The position numbers and the translations under genes are program-made. From the NCBI GenBank assembly GCA_039519185.1, contig CM076846.1, positions 128,716,182-128,780,181 on the forward strand: DNA of 64,000 bases, given 5' to 3'. This document shows positions 12,134-21,900 of this stretch, piece after piece. The notes beneath the pieces are model-generated. The model was given only the letters and a program-made list of their open reading frames with translations, ran no database searches and was not told where the DNA came from. This DNA is from Astragalus membranaceus. Its lineage: Eukaryota > Streptophyta > Magnoliopsida > Fabales > Fabaceae. Every line of letters begins with the position of its first letter. Position 1 is the stretch's first letter.

Positions 12134-13315
12134 ATGCCTCCAAGAACCAAGAATTTGGGTGTCAAAAGGAAAAAGTTACATGATGGAGAAACTGAAAGTT
12201 CCTTTCATTCCAGATATTTCACCAGCCCTGAACAAGCTGACCTCTACAGCAAAAACTTCTCACTCAGAGGATTAGGAACCACTTATGCTCTAGACTTACC
12301 CTGGTTTCAAAGTCAAAAGGGGTTTGAGTTTATCAACTGGCTAGAATATCACAAACTGCTAGACTTTGCAACCGAAACAGGTCCAGTCGCTCCAGACATG
12401 GTTAAAGCCTTTTACACCACACTTAGCTACAACGATACAACTGAATCTATATCAGCCGAACTAAAAGGAACTAAAATCCACATCACTCTAGCTCAGTTTA
12501 GTAGTCTCAACAAGTTACCCTGTGATGGTGAGAAATTGATCCATATGAACCCTCCGAAATCTTGGTCCGAATTTGACCTTAGAGATACTTGCGTGTCCAT
12601 CTGTCATGCTCTGGCCGAAGTTGGTAAAAAGCCTATACTAGCAAAATCACTCACAACCCAAAATCGACTTCTCCACTACACCATAGCCCGAACAATCCTT
12701 CCGAAAACCTCAAACATTGCTCAGGTAACCTATGATGAAGTAATTTTACTTTGGGGAATCAAACACCAGAAAAGCATAAACTGGGCACATCTGATTGTGA
12801 GCCACGTGATTAGACACACAAGGACAAGCGACAAACCTCTTCCATACTGTGTTCTCATTACAAAAATCCTCCAACATTTCAACATTCCATTCTTAGGGGA
12901 GAAAATCATAAAAGGGAAAGCAGCCTACCACATGATAAACACCTCCACCTTAAACCAGATGCAGTTCATCCAATCTGGAGATACATGGCATCACTCCTCC
13001 ATAGGCATAGCATCCTCCCAAGAATATGATCCAAACAGGCCACCTGGTCCAAACACAAACTCCACCATACATGAGGATGGTCAAACAGAACCAAACCAAA
13101 CTGCTGCTGCTGCAGCCCCATCCACAGCCCTCAATCACTTCTTGGTCGCACTCAACATCTTTCAAGATGAACAACGCGAAATGCATGAAGAATTGAAACA
13201 AGAAATCATCATTTCTAGAGAGACCCACAGTCGCGAAATTGCTGCTTTAAACAATCGGCTAAAAGAATTTGAGGCTCGTAACAATTCCTTTTCGCATTGG
13301 ATGCAAAATCCTTAG
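12134..13315 (+). CDS. 393-aa retrotransposon ORF, plant transposon-associated protein type
   Basis: This is an intact frame from ATG to TAG. Residues about 20-60 contain FTSPEQADLYSKNFSLRGLG and an EF..WL segment. Residues about 80-130 contain APDMVKAFYTTL followed by a short strand and LKGTKIHITLAQFSSL. This pattern (V..FY..L ... (R/K)G..I......I/F..L) is typical of the putative plant transposon protein domain found in many legume retroelements. The middle is helical. The C-terminus has an Ala run, then a charged coiled-coil-like stretch (about 345-385). It lies downstream of the missing pol and upstream of the polypurine tracts, the position of the extra 3' ORF in SIRE/Maximus elements. 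Function is unknown. No signal peptide or membrane segment is obvious. Confidence 0.7.
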   Translation: MPPRTKNLGVKRKKLHDGETESSFHSRYFTSPEQADLYSKNFSLRGLGTTYALDLPWFQSQKGFEFINWLEYHKLLDFATETGPVAPDMVKAFYTTLSYNDTTESISAELKGTKIHITLAQFSSLNKLPCDGEKLIHMNPPKSWSEFDLRDTCVSICHALAEVGKKPILAKSLTTQNRLLHYTIARTILPKTSNIAQVTYDEVILLWGIKHQKSINWAHLIVSHVIRHTRTSDKPLPYCVLITKILQHFNIPFLGEKIIKGKAAYHMINTSTLNQMQFIQSGDTWHHSSIGIASSQEYDPNRPPGPNTNSTIHEDGQTEPNQTAAAAAPSTALNHFLVALNIFQDEQREMHEELKQEIIISRETHSREIAALNNRLKEFEARNNSFSHWMQNP

Positions 13316-13702
13316 ATAAAATTATGAGTCAGCATTTTATTTCTATACTTTGTGCCCTGTTGGCATAACCCTTTTCTTATAGCCTATGACTATTAGCTCT
13401 TTTGTTGGTTACCAAATTTTTTAATGCAATGATTAAATTATTTCTAAATTAAATAGTTGTGCTGTTAGATTCGCAATCTTTATTACATGTTGCCCTCTTT
13501 GATCATGACAAAAGGGGGGAGAAGAATAGAGTTTTAATATTCAGCATGCATGCATTTGCATTCATTCATACCACCTTACATATAGTCAATAAAACAGGGG
13601 GAGCATCATGATAGGGGGAGTATCATATATACATTATCTGTTTGAACTAACCTCCCACCTTGAGATGAGTTAATGTTTTGTCGTCATCAAAAAGGGGGAG
13701 AA
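13316..13702 (+). promoter_or_regulatory. 3' untranslated region with four polypurine-tract-like motifs
   Basis: G-rich tracts lie at about 13511-13523 (AAAAGGGGGGAGAAG), 13594-13602, 13612-13620 and 13689-13700 (AAAAAGGGGGAG). The last one directly abuts the LTR start and is the expected plus-strand primer site. It is preceded by TTTTGTCGTCATCA, a signature seen before SIRE/Maximus 3' LTRs. Confidence 0.7.
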
Positions 13703-14029
13703 TGTGGATACCTTGTATTGCGGGTAAACTAATATTGCGGGATAAGTTTTGATGATGAAAAAGACAAAGGCAAAGTTGATGGTCAAAGTAAATAAAAGTG
13801 ACTAAACATCAAAGTCACAATCCAAGTCAAACAAGCTCAAGAATTGAAGATTCAAGTTTAAGGGTAGTCCTTAGATATAAGGGTAGTCCTTAGGGTTTGG
13901 GTGTATCTTAGGAAAAAGTGTAAGCTCTTTCGAAGGTCAGCTCGTATCTCAAAGTCTCACACACTCAGAAGTTTTTCAAAGGTGCATCCATATTTACGTA
14001 AACATTCGTATCATCTTTAAAAACATAAA

Positions 14030-14385
14030 AATCGATTTCTTCATACATACACATACATCAAAATCGATTTTCAGGTCAATCAGAAAAGAAAGAATCGATT
14101 GTCAGGTCATGTGGTTTCATTGCATAAATCGATTTTCAGGCCAAATATTCTCAAACAAAGAATCGATTCACACACTTTTAATCTAAGCTGAGAATCGATT
14201 CCTACATGTCTCAGGCAAGCTGAGAATCGATTCATACAAGTTTTAACTCAGTATAGAATCGATTCCTAGCCCTCCGTGGTTCTCAAGAATCGATTGTCCC
14301 TATTTTTCAAACAAGTCAAAATCGATTCCTCACTTAAATGAATCGATTTCTAGATCAAATGCTTTCAAAAAAGAATCGATTCCTA
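14030..14385 (+). repeat. Array of twelve AATCGATT palindromes in the LTR U3
   Basis: AATCGATT occurs twelve times in about 355 bp at irregular spacing, mostly in the context (A/G)AATCGATT(C/T/G). It lies just upstream of the TATA box at 14422. SIRE-type LTRs of legumes are known for this word. Confidence 0.9.
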
Positions 14386-14421
14386 CACTATTTTCAACGT
14401 AAACTTGATTTTCTCATAGCC

Positions 14422-14429
14422 TATAAATA
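14422..14429 (+). promoter_or_regulatory. TATA box of the SIRE-like LTR
   Basis: CCTATAAATAGGCAC is located about 40 bp after the last AATCGATT and is followed by a leader TTCATTCTTTCACACAACCC. Confidence 0.6.
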
Positions 14430-15129
14430 GGCACTGCATTACGTTCATTCTTTCACACAACCCATTTCACGAATCAGAGAACTTTTGAGAAAAACTCTTC
14501 ACGCTTTTACTTTTGCTCGTCACGCACCGTTGGTCCGTCTGAGCTGATCTTTTTGTTAAGAGTTAGTTGGGGTTGCATTCTTCAAGTTGTAATATCTGCC
14601 TTCATTAGAGGTAATTCTGTCTTTACATTTGTTATTATTTAATTGTTGTGATTTGTACTAGGGAGTGGGGTATCTCTCTAGGGTAGTTGTTTGTACTAGG
14701 AAGTGGGGTATCTTTCTGGGGCAGCTGATTGTAATAGGGGTGGGGTATCTCTTGTTATTGTTGTAATAGATTTGAGGGCTCTCCATAGGTGGAGTATCCT
14801 TGGAGAAGAGTGCCTGAGTCTGTAAAGGTTTTCCAAGGCACCTGTAAGCCTTGTTGTTTTGGTTAGTGGAAAATCTCACAAGAGTGTGAGGACTGGACGT
14901 AGGTCACTAGGAGGTGACCAAACCAGGATAAATCTCTGTGTGCTTTACTGCTTTCCTGGTTTACTGTTATACCGTTTTACTGCTTTATATTCTAATTCCT
15001 TCGTTTCCACTTAACCTGCGCGAAAATTGATCTAAGTCATTGAAAAGGGGAAAAACGTTTTCGAAAGATCTGAAAAGTTTTTAAATCTAAATTCACCCCC
15101 CCTCTTGAGACTGAAGCCACTTCGTAACA

Positions 15130-15583
15130 GGCTGATCAGGCATGTCTTCGTCGTTTGAATGCTCAAAGGGCTGGTTGGGCGCGACTTCATTGCTAGAAGG
15201 TTCGATGTCATTCCCTGTCCTTTGAGAGACCGACTGTTCAACCGAGGGGGGGGATTGGAGTCTGCTAGTGAATAAGGCTGATCAGGCGTACACATAGATG
15301 GAGTATTCTCAGAGGATGTATCTAAACTCGACCTATCGATGGGAAAAGGGTAAGAACGACCTTAGGATAAGGACCCGCTCATTGTTTCACGTGTAGCCGG
15401 GCGAGTGATGTGTTCATCCAAATGAAAAGGAGGTTCACCTGGAATACAGGCGGTTTGCTTCGTCCGCACCAGAATAAAACTACCCTGCAAGGAGGGGGCA
15501 AAGAAGTCGGGACCTTGTATATATAGGAGGAGCAGGCCAAAGGTCGAAGTGACACGACCCGTCGTTTCCAACATTAAATGCAT
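15130..15583 (-). pseudogene. Degraded minus-strand ORF, retroelement-like
   Basis: On the minus strand a frame runs from about 15583 (MHLMLETTGRVTSTFG) to a TAA near 15362. It then continues in the same frame after that stop (YPFPIDRSSLDTSSENTPS) to a C7 run near 15250. A one-base change in this run restores an acidic, Ser/Asn-rich frame down to the LTR junction at 15130. The composition resembles the low-complexity N-terminus of legume retroelement proteins. I do not recognise a domain. The insertion of the SIRE-like element truncates it. Confidence 0.35.
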
Positions 15584-15719
15584 CCCTTGGAAATTGAACC
15601 ATCATCATTGCGCACCCTCTTCGAAGAACTCGAACGTCTTATCCAATCACATCGAAAGACGTAACGTCACATCAGTCAGAACCTGATTGCCACGTCATCA
15701 AGAAAAGAGACACGACGTC
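15518..15719 (-). promoter_or_regulatory. Minus-strand promoter-like segment with ACGT boxes
   Basis: On the minus strand GACGTC (15714-15719), GATGACGTG (15691-15699) and GTGACGTTACGTC (15658-15670) precede TATATATA (15518-15525) by 130-190 bp. TGACGT/ACGT boxes are bound by plant bZIP factors. The order is that of a plant promoter, probably an LTR U3. Function is inferred only. Confidence 0.4.
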
Positions 15720-15835
15720 CTGATGGAAAATCCTCCTTAGGGAAAAAAACATCAAGAATGAAAAAGAGTACTCCCCCTAAAATTTATTGATAAATGCAAT
15801 CTCAGAAATTCTAACAACATACTAAAACGGCAACA

Positions 15836-16005
15836 AATATCTCATCAATCTCTCCCTTAAACTAAACGCGAAATGTAGTTACTTTACTTTATAAGTGAGA
15901 TCAAACATTTTCATCTTCTTTCTGAGCTTCTGAAATGCTTGAAGCTTTAAAACCTTGGTCACCAAATCTGCAACTTGCTCATGACTTACATAGACTAGTG
16001 CACCA
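15836..16005 (-). pseudogene. Minus-strand copia RNase H C-terminus and polypurine tract
   Basis: The reverse complement encodes ALVYVSHEQVADLVTKVLK and then LQAFQKLRKKMKMFDL, ending at a TAA (15879-15881). This is the conserved (Y)V...E..VAD..TK.L....F..LR end of Ty1/copia pol. About 20 bp downstream in the same orientation is AAGGGAGAGATTG (15849-15861), a polypurine tract. The upstream pol is missing because the sequence changes at about 16005. Confidence 0.75.
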
Positions 16006-16400
16006 ATTCGAAAACATGAGTAAATGCTTAACTGCTTAAGCCTAGTGTTTAATTAAAAATGCTTCTTTGTTGTCTTTAAATTGAAAACCAATAAATGCTT
16101 ATTGTGTCAGTAAATTTTGATATGCATAAATTCCAAACATGAGTAGATTGTGCAGATTACATAAATGCTTACTATGTTATGAATTAGTTTCATGAATTAG
16201 TATTAGTAGATTTTCATATGCCTAAATTCTAAACATGAGTAAATGATTAAACTTAGTGTTTAAACATAAATGCTTCATGCATGTGTTGTTTTAAACTCAA
16301 AAACTCTGAATGATATTGTGTGCGTTACATAGATTTTGATTTGCATAAATTCAAAACATATGTAGATTATGCAGATCATATAAATGGTTCCCGTTGTGTT
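16006..16400 (+). repeat. Degenerate repeats, spacing about 100-120 bp
   Basis: The word AAATTCnAAACATGAGTA(A/G)AT recurs at about 16005, 16128, 16225 and 16346. It is often followed by TGCAGAT(T/C)A(C/T)ATAAATG. No coding content is seen. Confidence 0.6.
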
Positions 16401-16747
16401 TTTGTTATTCAAAGGGGTTGTCATTCATAAAATTGTGAGGTTCTTTTTGGTCGAGAAATTGTGAGGTGGTTCTTCAATTGTGGTTTACTGTTTGTCTTTT
16501 AAAGTTATGAAGCTTCCCTTCGTGTGTAATTTTTATTTTGCCTGTAATCAATTATCGATTCGGGACATCAATTAGACTTATTAGCTTATTACTATGGTGA
16601 AGAGACTCGCATGCCCGGTATAATACCCAACATCTTCAACATCCAATCACTCAATGACACCTCATTTTTTTATTTAAATATTTTGTTAAAAAAATAAATA
16701 TTGAACTCATTTTACCTAGAATATATCATACCCACCAAACTCCAAAT
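16401..16747. other. No recognisable feature
   Basis: AT-rich sequence with no frame, domain, terminal repeat or target duplication that I can support. Confidence 0.5.
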
Positions 16748-16890
16748 GGCTAGTACCCGAGTTCGATCCCCGGTGATGGAACAAATTGGAGCCAGACTTT
16801 ACTTTCCTCGCGGTCGAACTTCGGATTATTCAGGGGCCCTTTTCCCGTAGACACCGGAGCGGAGTCAAATACCTTTAAACAAAAAAATAT
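16748..16890 (+). mobile_element. tRNA-derived SINE-like fragment
   Basis: It contains GAGTTCGATCCCCGG, a good polymerase III box B, then a tRNA-unrelated body with CGGTCGAACTTCGGATTAT and CACCGGAGCGG, and ends near ACAAAAAAAT. The box A region is weak and no target duplication was found, so it is probably 5'-truncated. Confidence 0.45.
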
Positions 16891-17224
16891 ATTTAAAGTT
16901 CACAAATACTGATTGTTTTAGTCTGGTGTTTTAATATGCTTGTGTTCAAATTTGATGTTTGCTATTTAATGTGATTATCATAAATGAAATGGAACAATTT
17001 ATAAATTTAGACCCATTTGTTTAATTGTTTAATTAGCATATTTGAAAAAAAGCGAAAAAAAGGTATAGAAAAAATGGCACCGGCTTAGAATACTAAGCCA
17101 AAAGCTTAGTTTTTCTTACTAAATTCGTTACAGCCATTGGATCAATATTCATTTAATAAATTTTCATCTAAGGGACAATATTTAACGGGGCATCTTTGTC
17201 TTTTTACCCCTTTGAGTTTGATCA

Positions 17225-17480
17225 CGTTCACGCAAAACCACTCCGGCAACTGTTCATCAATCACTCCAGCAACCGTTTATCAACCGTCGCCGCCGTTGAT
17301 TTCCTCCTTCTTCACGTTAACGCAACAGAGACTCAACCACTCCGGCAACCGTTCATCAGCCGTCGTCGCCGTTGATTTCCTCCTTCTTCACATTCACGCA
17401 ACAGATATGCAACCACTCTGGCAACCGTTCATCAACCACTCCGGCAACCGTTCATCAACTGTCGCCGCCGTTGATTTCCT
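17225..17480 (+). repeat. GC-rich repeats near the left end of the MULE
   Basis: About three imperfect copies of a unit containing CCACTCCGGCAACCGTTCATCA and GTCGCCGCCGTTGATTTCCT. A 132-codon open frame (17137-17535) runs through them. Its protein is merely the repeat read out (HSGNRSS, VDFLL), so it is not called as a gene. Confidence 0.7.
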
Positions 17481-17989
17481 TCTTGTGACGCTGCTGTTCT
17501 GTTATGTGCGATGCTGCTGTTCCGTAGGTGGTTAATGATCCTGCTGTAGTGTGTTCCGCGCGCACCATCTGGTTCGCGACGGCAACCACCACCTTCTTCG
17601 CGCGCTCCACTTTCTGCAACCACCTTACTATATGTATTCTTGCAGATGGTTTTATTTTTTCTCTCGTCATTCTGAATCATTCTGAATTGTAACTTTCTTT
17701 TCCTTGTTAATTGGGGAAATAACCACAAATTAGTACCACAGTGGTTAGTGACCACTAACCACAGATATGCACAACACTGGTTAGTGGCCACTAACCACAG
17801 GTTAGTACAATAGTGGTTAATACTTGTTAGATGCCACAGATTGTCATTACTAATACTTGTTACTAACAATATTACTTCTCAATAACTATTATTTGTCCTA
17901 ATAGTATATTACTTCTCAATAACTATTATTTGTCCTAATACTTGTTACTAATACTCTCAATTGATATCACTTTCCCAAATTAAAAAAAA

Positions 17990-18145
17990 TCCACTCTCCT
18001 CCGCAAGCCACTCTCTTCTCGTCGTTCACCTCCCTCTCGTTCACCCCCCCCCCCCTCTCTGCTCGATCTCCGCAAGCCACTCTCCTCTCGCAAGCCACTC
18101 TCCTCTCGCCGTTCACCTCCCTCTCGTTCACCTCCCTCGCGATGT
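17990..18145 (+). repeat. C/T-rich minisatellite
   Basis: Repeats of CGCAAGCCACTCTCCTCTCG and CGTTCACCTCCCTCTCGTTC, interrupted by a run of 13 C. Confidence 0.7.
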
Positions 18146-18499
18146 CGTGTTAACGAACAGTTTCAGTGGCATGCACCTTCGCATCAAATGAAGTGTGTTA
18201 TGTTGTTCCGGTTTATCTCCTTGGATTTCATTATTACCTTTGTGATTTTGAATGTGAAACTTTGATTAGGTTAGGCAATTAGAGTCTTAAGGTAAAAAGA
18301 AAACTCGTGGGAAGAGTCATGAGGTTGAGAAAACTTGCTAAGTAAAATTAATTTTTTCTCCCAAGGATTCCAAACAACTATGCAACAATGCCAAAATTGA
18401 AAAGCATAATTAGTTCTAGTTATGTTGTTATTAATGTAATGAAATGATAGAAGTCTGCCAATAACTGGTTAAAACTGAAAAGCATAATAGAAGTTTTAG

Positions 18500-19130
18500 T
18501 TAAAACTGGTCTAACATAACTGGTTAGTGGTCACTAACCATAGATATGCATAACTGTGGTTAGTGGCCACTAACCACAGAATAGTGCAGCAGTGGTTAAT
18601 AGCATAAATCTCAACGTCTTCATTAGAAATTCAATTTCTTCATTAGAATAGTACATTAGAATATAATGATTAAAAGTAAATTATAATCCTTACCAATGTT
18701 ATGCATATTTGTGGTAATTAAGTGGCAATAACCACAAATTAGTACCCTAATGGTTAGTGGCCAGTAACCACAGATATGCATAATTGTGGTTAGTGGCCAC
18801 TAACCACAGAATAGTGCAACAGTGGTTAGTAGCATAAATCTCAACGTTTTCATTAGAAATTCAATTTCTTCATTAGAATAGTACATTAGAATATTATGAT
18901 TAAGAGTAAATTATAATCATTACCAATGTTATGCACATTTGTGGTAAGTGGCAATAACCACAAATTAGTATCCTAATGGTTAGTGGCCACTAACCACAAA
19001 TATGCATAACTGTGGTTAGTGGCCACTAACCACAGAATAGTGCAACAGTGGTTAATAACATAAATCTCAATGTCTTCATTAGAAATTCAATTTCTTCATT
19101 AGAATAGTACATTAGAAATTCAATTTCTTC
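18500..19130 (+). repeat. Tandem repeat of about 228 bp inside the MULE
   Basis: The segment GCATAAATCTCAACGT, with a palindrome pair per unit, repeats at 18601, 18831 and 19057. Unit spacing is 230 and 226 bp. Confidence 0.85.
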
Positions 19131-20288
19131 ATTAGTTTCTTAAATAAATTCCATACACTAGCCAGGGCAATTACATAGAAGTTCAATTTCTTCATTCATC
19201 TACAATTTTAAATACATAGAAGTTCTAATTTTCCTATCTTTTCCATCTCGCTGTTGTGGCATTTGTGGATCATGCCATTCAAATTCTTCCCATTTATAAC
19301 GACAAGCCTTTCCCATGACGTTGTATCTCTCCACAACAAAACTCTCCTCAATTACTGAAATTGTGTCACTTTCATCCAAGGGCTTCAATTACTGAAATTG
19401 TGTCACTTTCATCCTTTCTTGTATCTCTCCTCAGGTTGAATCTATATTCCCTTTGGCACTGGTACATCATTTTGTCACTGCATGATACATTTTGAACTCT
19501 TAAATGCAATTTCCAAAAACAAGTAATAACCACAATTGTACTATTATGTGGTTAGTGGCCACTAACCATTGTCAAGCAATTCTGTGGTTAGTGGCCACTA
19601 ACCAGTGTTGTGCATATGTGTGGTTAATGTACAAAACCGGTTCAATCAATTCCAGAAATTCCATTAAATATAATCCAACCATTTTGATGCAATTTTCTCT
19701 GCAAAAGCATTCATCAATTCATGCGTAGGAACTTAGGAAGAGATGAAGAGGGAGGGTGGCAGATTCGTGCTTTTCACTACCAGTGCTACACAATCGCTCG
19801 CTCTGCTTTTCACGGAATGACAGATTCGTGCGCAAGAGCTTAGGAAGAGATGAAGAGGGAGGGTGACTTCAGGGCGGCGTAGATGGCGGTGCGCGGTGGT
19901 GGTTGTTGTCGCCTCGTCGGAAATAGACAGAGGGAGGGTGTGAACTGTGAAGAGATTTGAAGAGGGAGGGTGAGGATTTGTTCGAATCATGCGCAGGTGG
20001 TGGCAGAGGGATGGTGGGCAACTTAGAGGGCGGCGTCGCAGATGGTGGTGGGCCGGTGGTGGTCGGCGTAGAGGGTTTATGCTACTGCAGCTTCTCAGTT
20101 CTCTGTCACTGTGTCTGTATGCGTGAGTGGGGAAATTACTAATCCACCCCTTTAGTATTTGTTACTAAGCTTTTGGCTTAGTATCCTAAATCAGTCTCAG
20201 AAAAAATAACCCTGTACAAAAACGTAAGTTCGGCCAAGTTAGACCCAATCCCCTACCCAACTGTGTGGCTTGCTCAAATCGCTAAACT

Positions 20289-20501
20289 TTTTTTTGTTAC
20301 CGTGTTTTTGGTGCGCAATTTCCACCGGCTTTGCTGGTGATTAATCTACGCTGGGAAACCTGGCTGGCCACGTGTAAACCCGGCTTTGCCTGTCTGTGTG
20401 GTTCTCCACTCCCAACAGAGTTTTTGCCACACTCAATATTCGAACCTGAGACCTTGGAGTGGGATCCGGGTCCAGTTACCACTCAGACCAACTCTTGTTG
20501 G
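20289..20501 (-). mobile_element. tRNA-derived SINE with 18-bp target duplication
   Basis: TGCTCAAATCGCTAAACT is repeated exactly at 20271-20288 and 20502-20519. Between them, on the minus strand, lie a box A-like TGGTCTGAGTGG, a box B-like GGTTCGAATA, a 3' body, and a terminal A-run (T-run at 20289 on the plus strand). The size of 213 bp is normal for a plant SINE. Confidence 0.9.
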
Positions 20502-20519
20502 TGCTCAAATCGCTAAACT

Positions 20520-20924
20520 GAACCTGCCCAAACCGATTAAAAATTCAAGCTAAATTAGGCCTAGATATAAAACCCGCAAATTGGCCTGCATTGTTTCTAT
20601 ATAACTCTTTTTGTACCTTGTAGAATTTAGTCTTTAAAATATAAAAGTTTGCATTCAGGAAATTTGATTTCGGAATGAAGTCTCAAATTAACAAACTTTT
20701 TGTTCGGGTAACACGTAGTAACATTACCATCTGTTCTAGAAGGAAATTTCTTCCTACCTCATGAGAACTTTTATGATTCTCTTTGTATGAGCAATGAGAT
20801 TTCCCCCCACTAAAATCTCAATTCAGCTGTGAGTTAATTTCCCAATACTAACTACTTTGATTGCTTGTTCTCCATATCACCAATATTCGTGGACTGTTAG
20901 GAGTGTAGCCTAGCGTGAAACTTG
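20520..20924. other. No recognisable feature
   Basis: AT-rich, no supported frame or terminal structure. It probably belongs to the LINE remnant that follows, but no domain is readable. Confidence 0.4.
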
Positions 20925-21265
20925 GGAAGATTCCATCATCATTAATGTGGATGGTAGTAGCATAGCACTGATAAACTAGGAATCGTGGGTTTGTGGCTCA
21001 TTCGTAATGGGGATGGAGACTGGCTCATTGGTTTTCATGGTCATATTGGCTATAGTAATGTTATCCACGATGATATATTAGCTCTCTTGCATGGACTCAA
21101 TATTGGGTGGAATCTCGGATATATCTAGGTATCCCGTTTGTTATCCAGACTCTTTGTTTGTGCTCTTGCTGGTAGAGGGTCCAGCTCCCCATATGCACTA
21201 TGCTATCCTTCTACTTAAGATTCAGAGGCTACTAAATCGTGATTGATTAGTGGTTTTGAAGCATA
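20925..21265 (+). pseudogene. LINE RNase H domain remnant
   Basis: Readable parts are SIIINVDGSSIAL and, after a stop and frameshift, GIVGLWLIRNGDGDWLIGFH followed by GHIGYSNVIHDDILALLHGL. This is the (I/L)NVDGS ... GG.(I)R...G.W..GF ... E..AL..GL pattern of the RNase H at the 3' end of plant LINE pol genes. The catalytic Glu of the AEL motif is replaced (DDILAL). It is truncated on the right by the CACTA end at 21266. Confidence 0.75.
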
Positions 21266-21600
21266 CACTAGTGGAAAAAATACATTTCATATCGATTAAA
21301 AATGACATTTCATATCGGTTCCTGAACTGATGCCGAAAAAGGAGATATAAAAAATAGGGACTTTTAACATCGACCGCAGAACCGATGCGAAAAATGGTTT
21401 TCATATCGATTACCCGTAGACCCGTTATAAAAAGTCAATTTTTTATCAAGTATAAGCATATTTTTGACATCGGTTTTTATTGGAACCGATATAAAAGGTA
21501 CTTTTGGCATCGGTTATCCAGAGGAACCAATATTAAATATTGATTTTTAACATCGGGCTATTTGAGAACCGATGTTAAAAGTGGAGTTTTTTTTAAAAAA
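21266..21600 (+). mobile_element. CACTA transposon terminus with subterminal repeats
   Basis: It starts CACTAGTGGAAAAAATACAT. It is followed by many inverted and direct copies of CATCGGTT / AACCGATG-like words, the subterminal array typical of En/Spm elements. The opposite terminus (ending TTTTTCCACTAGTG) is not found downstream, so the element's extent is unknown. Confidence 0.6.
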
Positions 21601-21900
21601 AAAAGTGTTTCTGATCGGCATACATGAGAGAAGACTTTATATATTGTATAATCTCAAATAATTAAAAGATGAAACACCACAATCTCAAGTGCATATTACA
21701 AAATCTTCAACACAATCTCAAATACATATTATCAAATCTAATCAGCACAACCTCAATTGTTTTCCATAAAACATGTTTTTCATTTTTTGCGAATAAGCAC
21801 AATGTTCCCTATACCAAACACAAATTAACTGCCTACCTAGAAAAAGTACACGAATCTGTATTTGCAGTATAAAAAACAGAACAAATGATCTTTGCTTGCA

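Larger units (their letters stand above)
13703..15129 (+). mobile_element. 3' LTR of the SIRE-like copia element
   Basis: It begins TGTGGATACCTTG immediately after the polypurine tract and contains TATAAATA at 14422-14429. It ends with the C-run segment TTCACCCCCCCTCTTG and ...CTTCGTAACA. The CA end at 15129 is inferred. No matching 5' LTR exists in the window, so the target duplication cannot be tested. After 15129 the sequence changes to an unrelated minus-strand segment. Confidence 0.65.
17730..19610. repeat. Ten near-perfect palindromes GGTTAGTGGCCACTAACC
   Basis: The 18-bp core is perfect at about 17786, 18557, 18787, 18978, 19013, 19549 and 19585. It has one-base breaks at about 17738, 18524 and 18750. 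The flanking GT/CA often extends the palindrome to 24 bp. They come in pairs 35-50 bp apart separated by ATAGATATGCATAACTG-like spacers. Other half-copies (AGTGGTTAATA) lie nearby. Confidence 0.9.
17076..20197. mobile_element. Non-autonomous Mutator-like element (3.1 kb)
   Basis: The 9-bp sequence AGAAAAAAT flanks it at 17067-17075 and 20198-20206. The ends are inverted repeats: TTAGAATACTAAGCC with CAAAAGCTTAGT on the left, and on the right the same sequence inverted with one change (GGATAC for GAATAC). A 9-bp duplication is diagnostic of Mutator superfamily insertion. There is no transposase domain. The contents are GC-rich repeated segments near both ends and a palindrome-rich middle. It could be a Pack-MULE, but the origin of the GC-rich parts is not recognised. 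Confidence 0.8.

Noticed and set aside
15440..15480. Minus-strand VRTKQTA resembling the histone H3 N-terminus
   Set aside because: Only six residues agree and the following sequence is unlike H3.
16748..16780. Possible tRNA gene at GAGTTCGATCCCCGG
   Set aside because: Only the box B/T-arm is present. The rest is SINE body.
17137..17535. 132-codon frame in the MULE
   Set aside because: It is a direct translation of three GC-rich repeats, with no domain and no relatives recognised.
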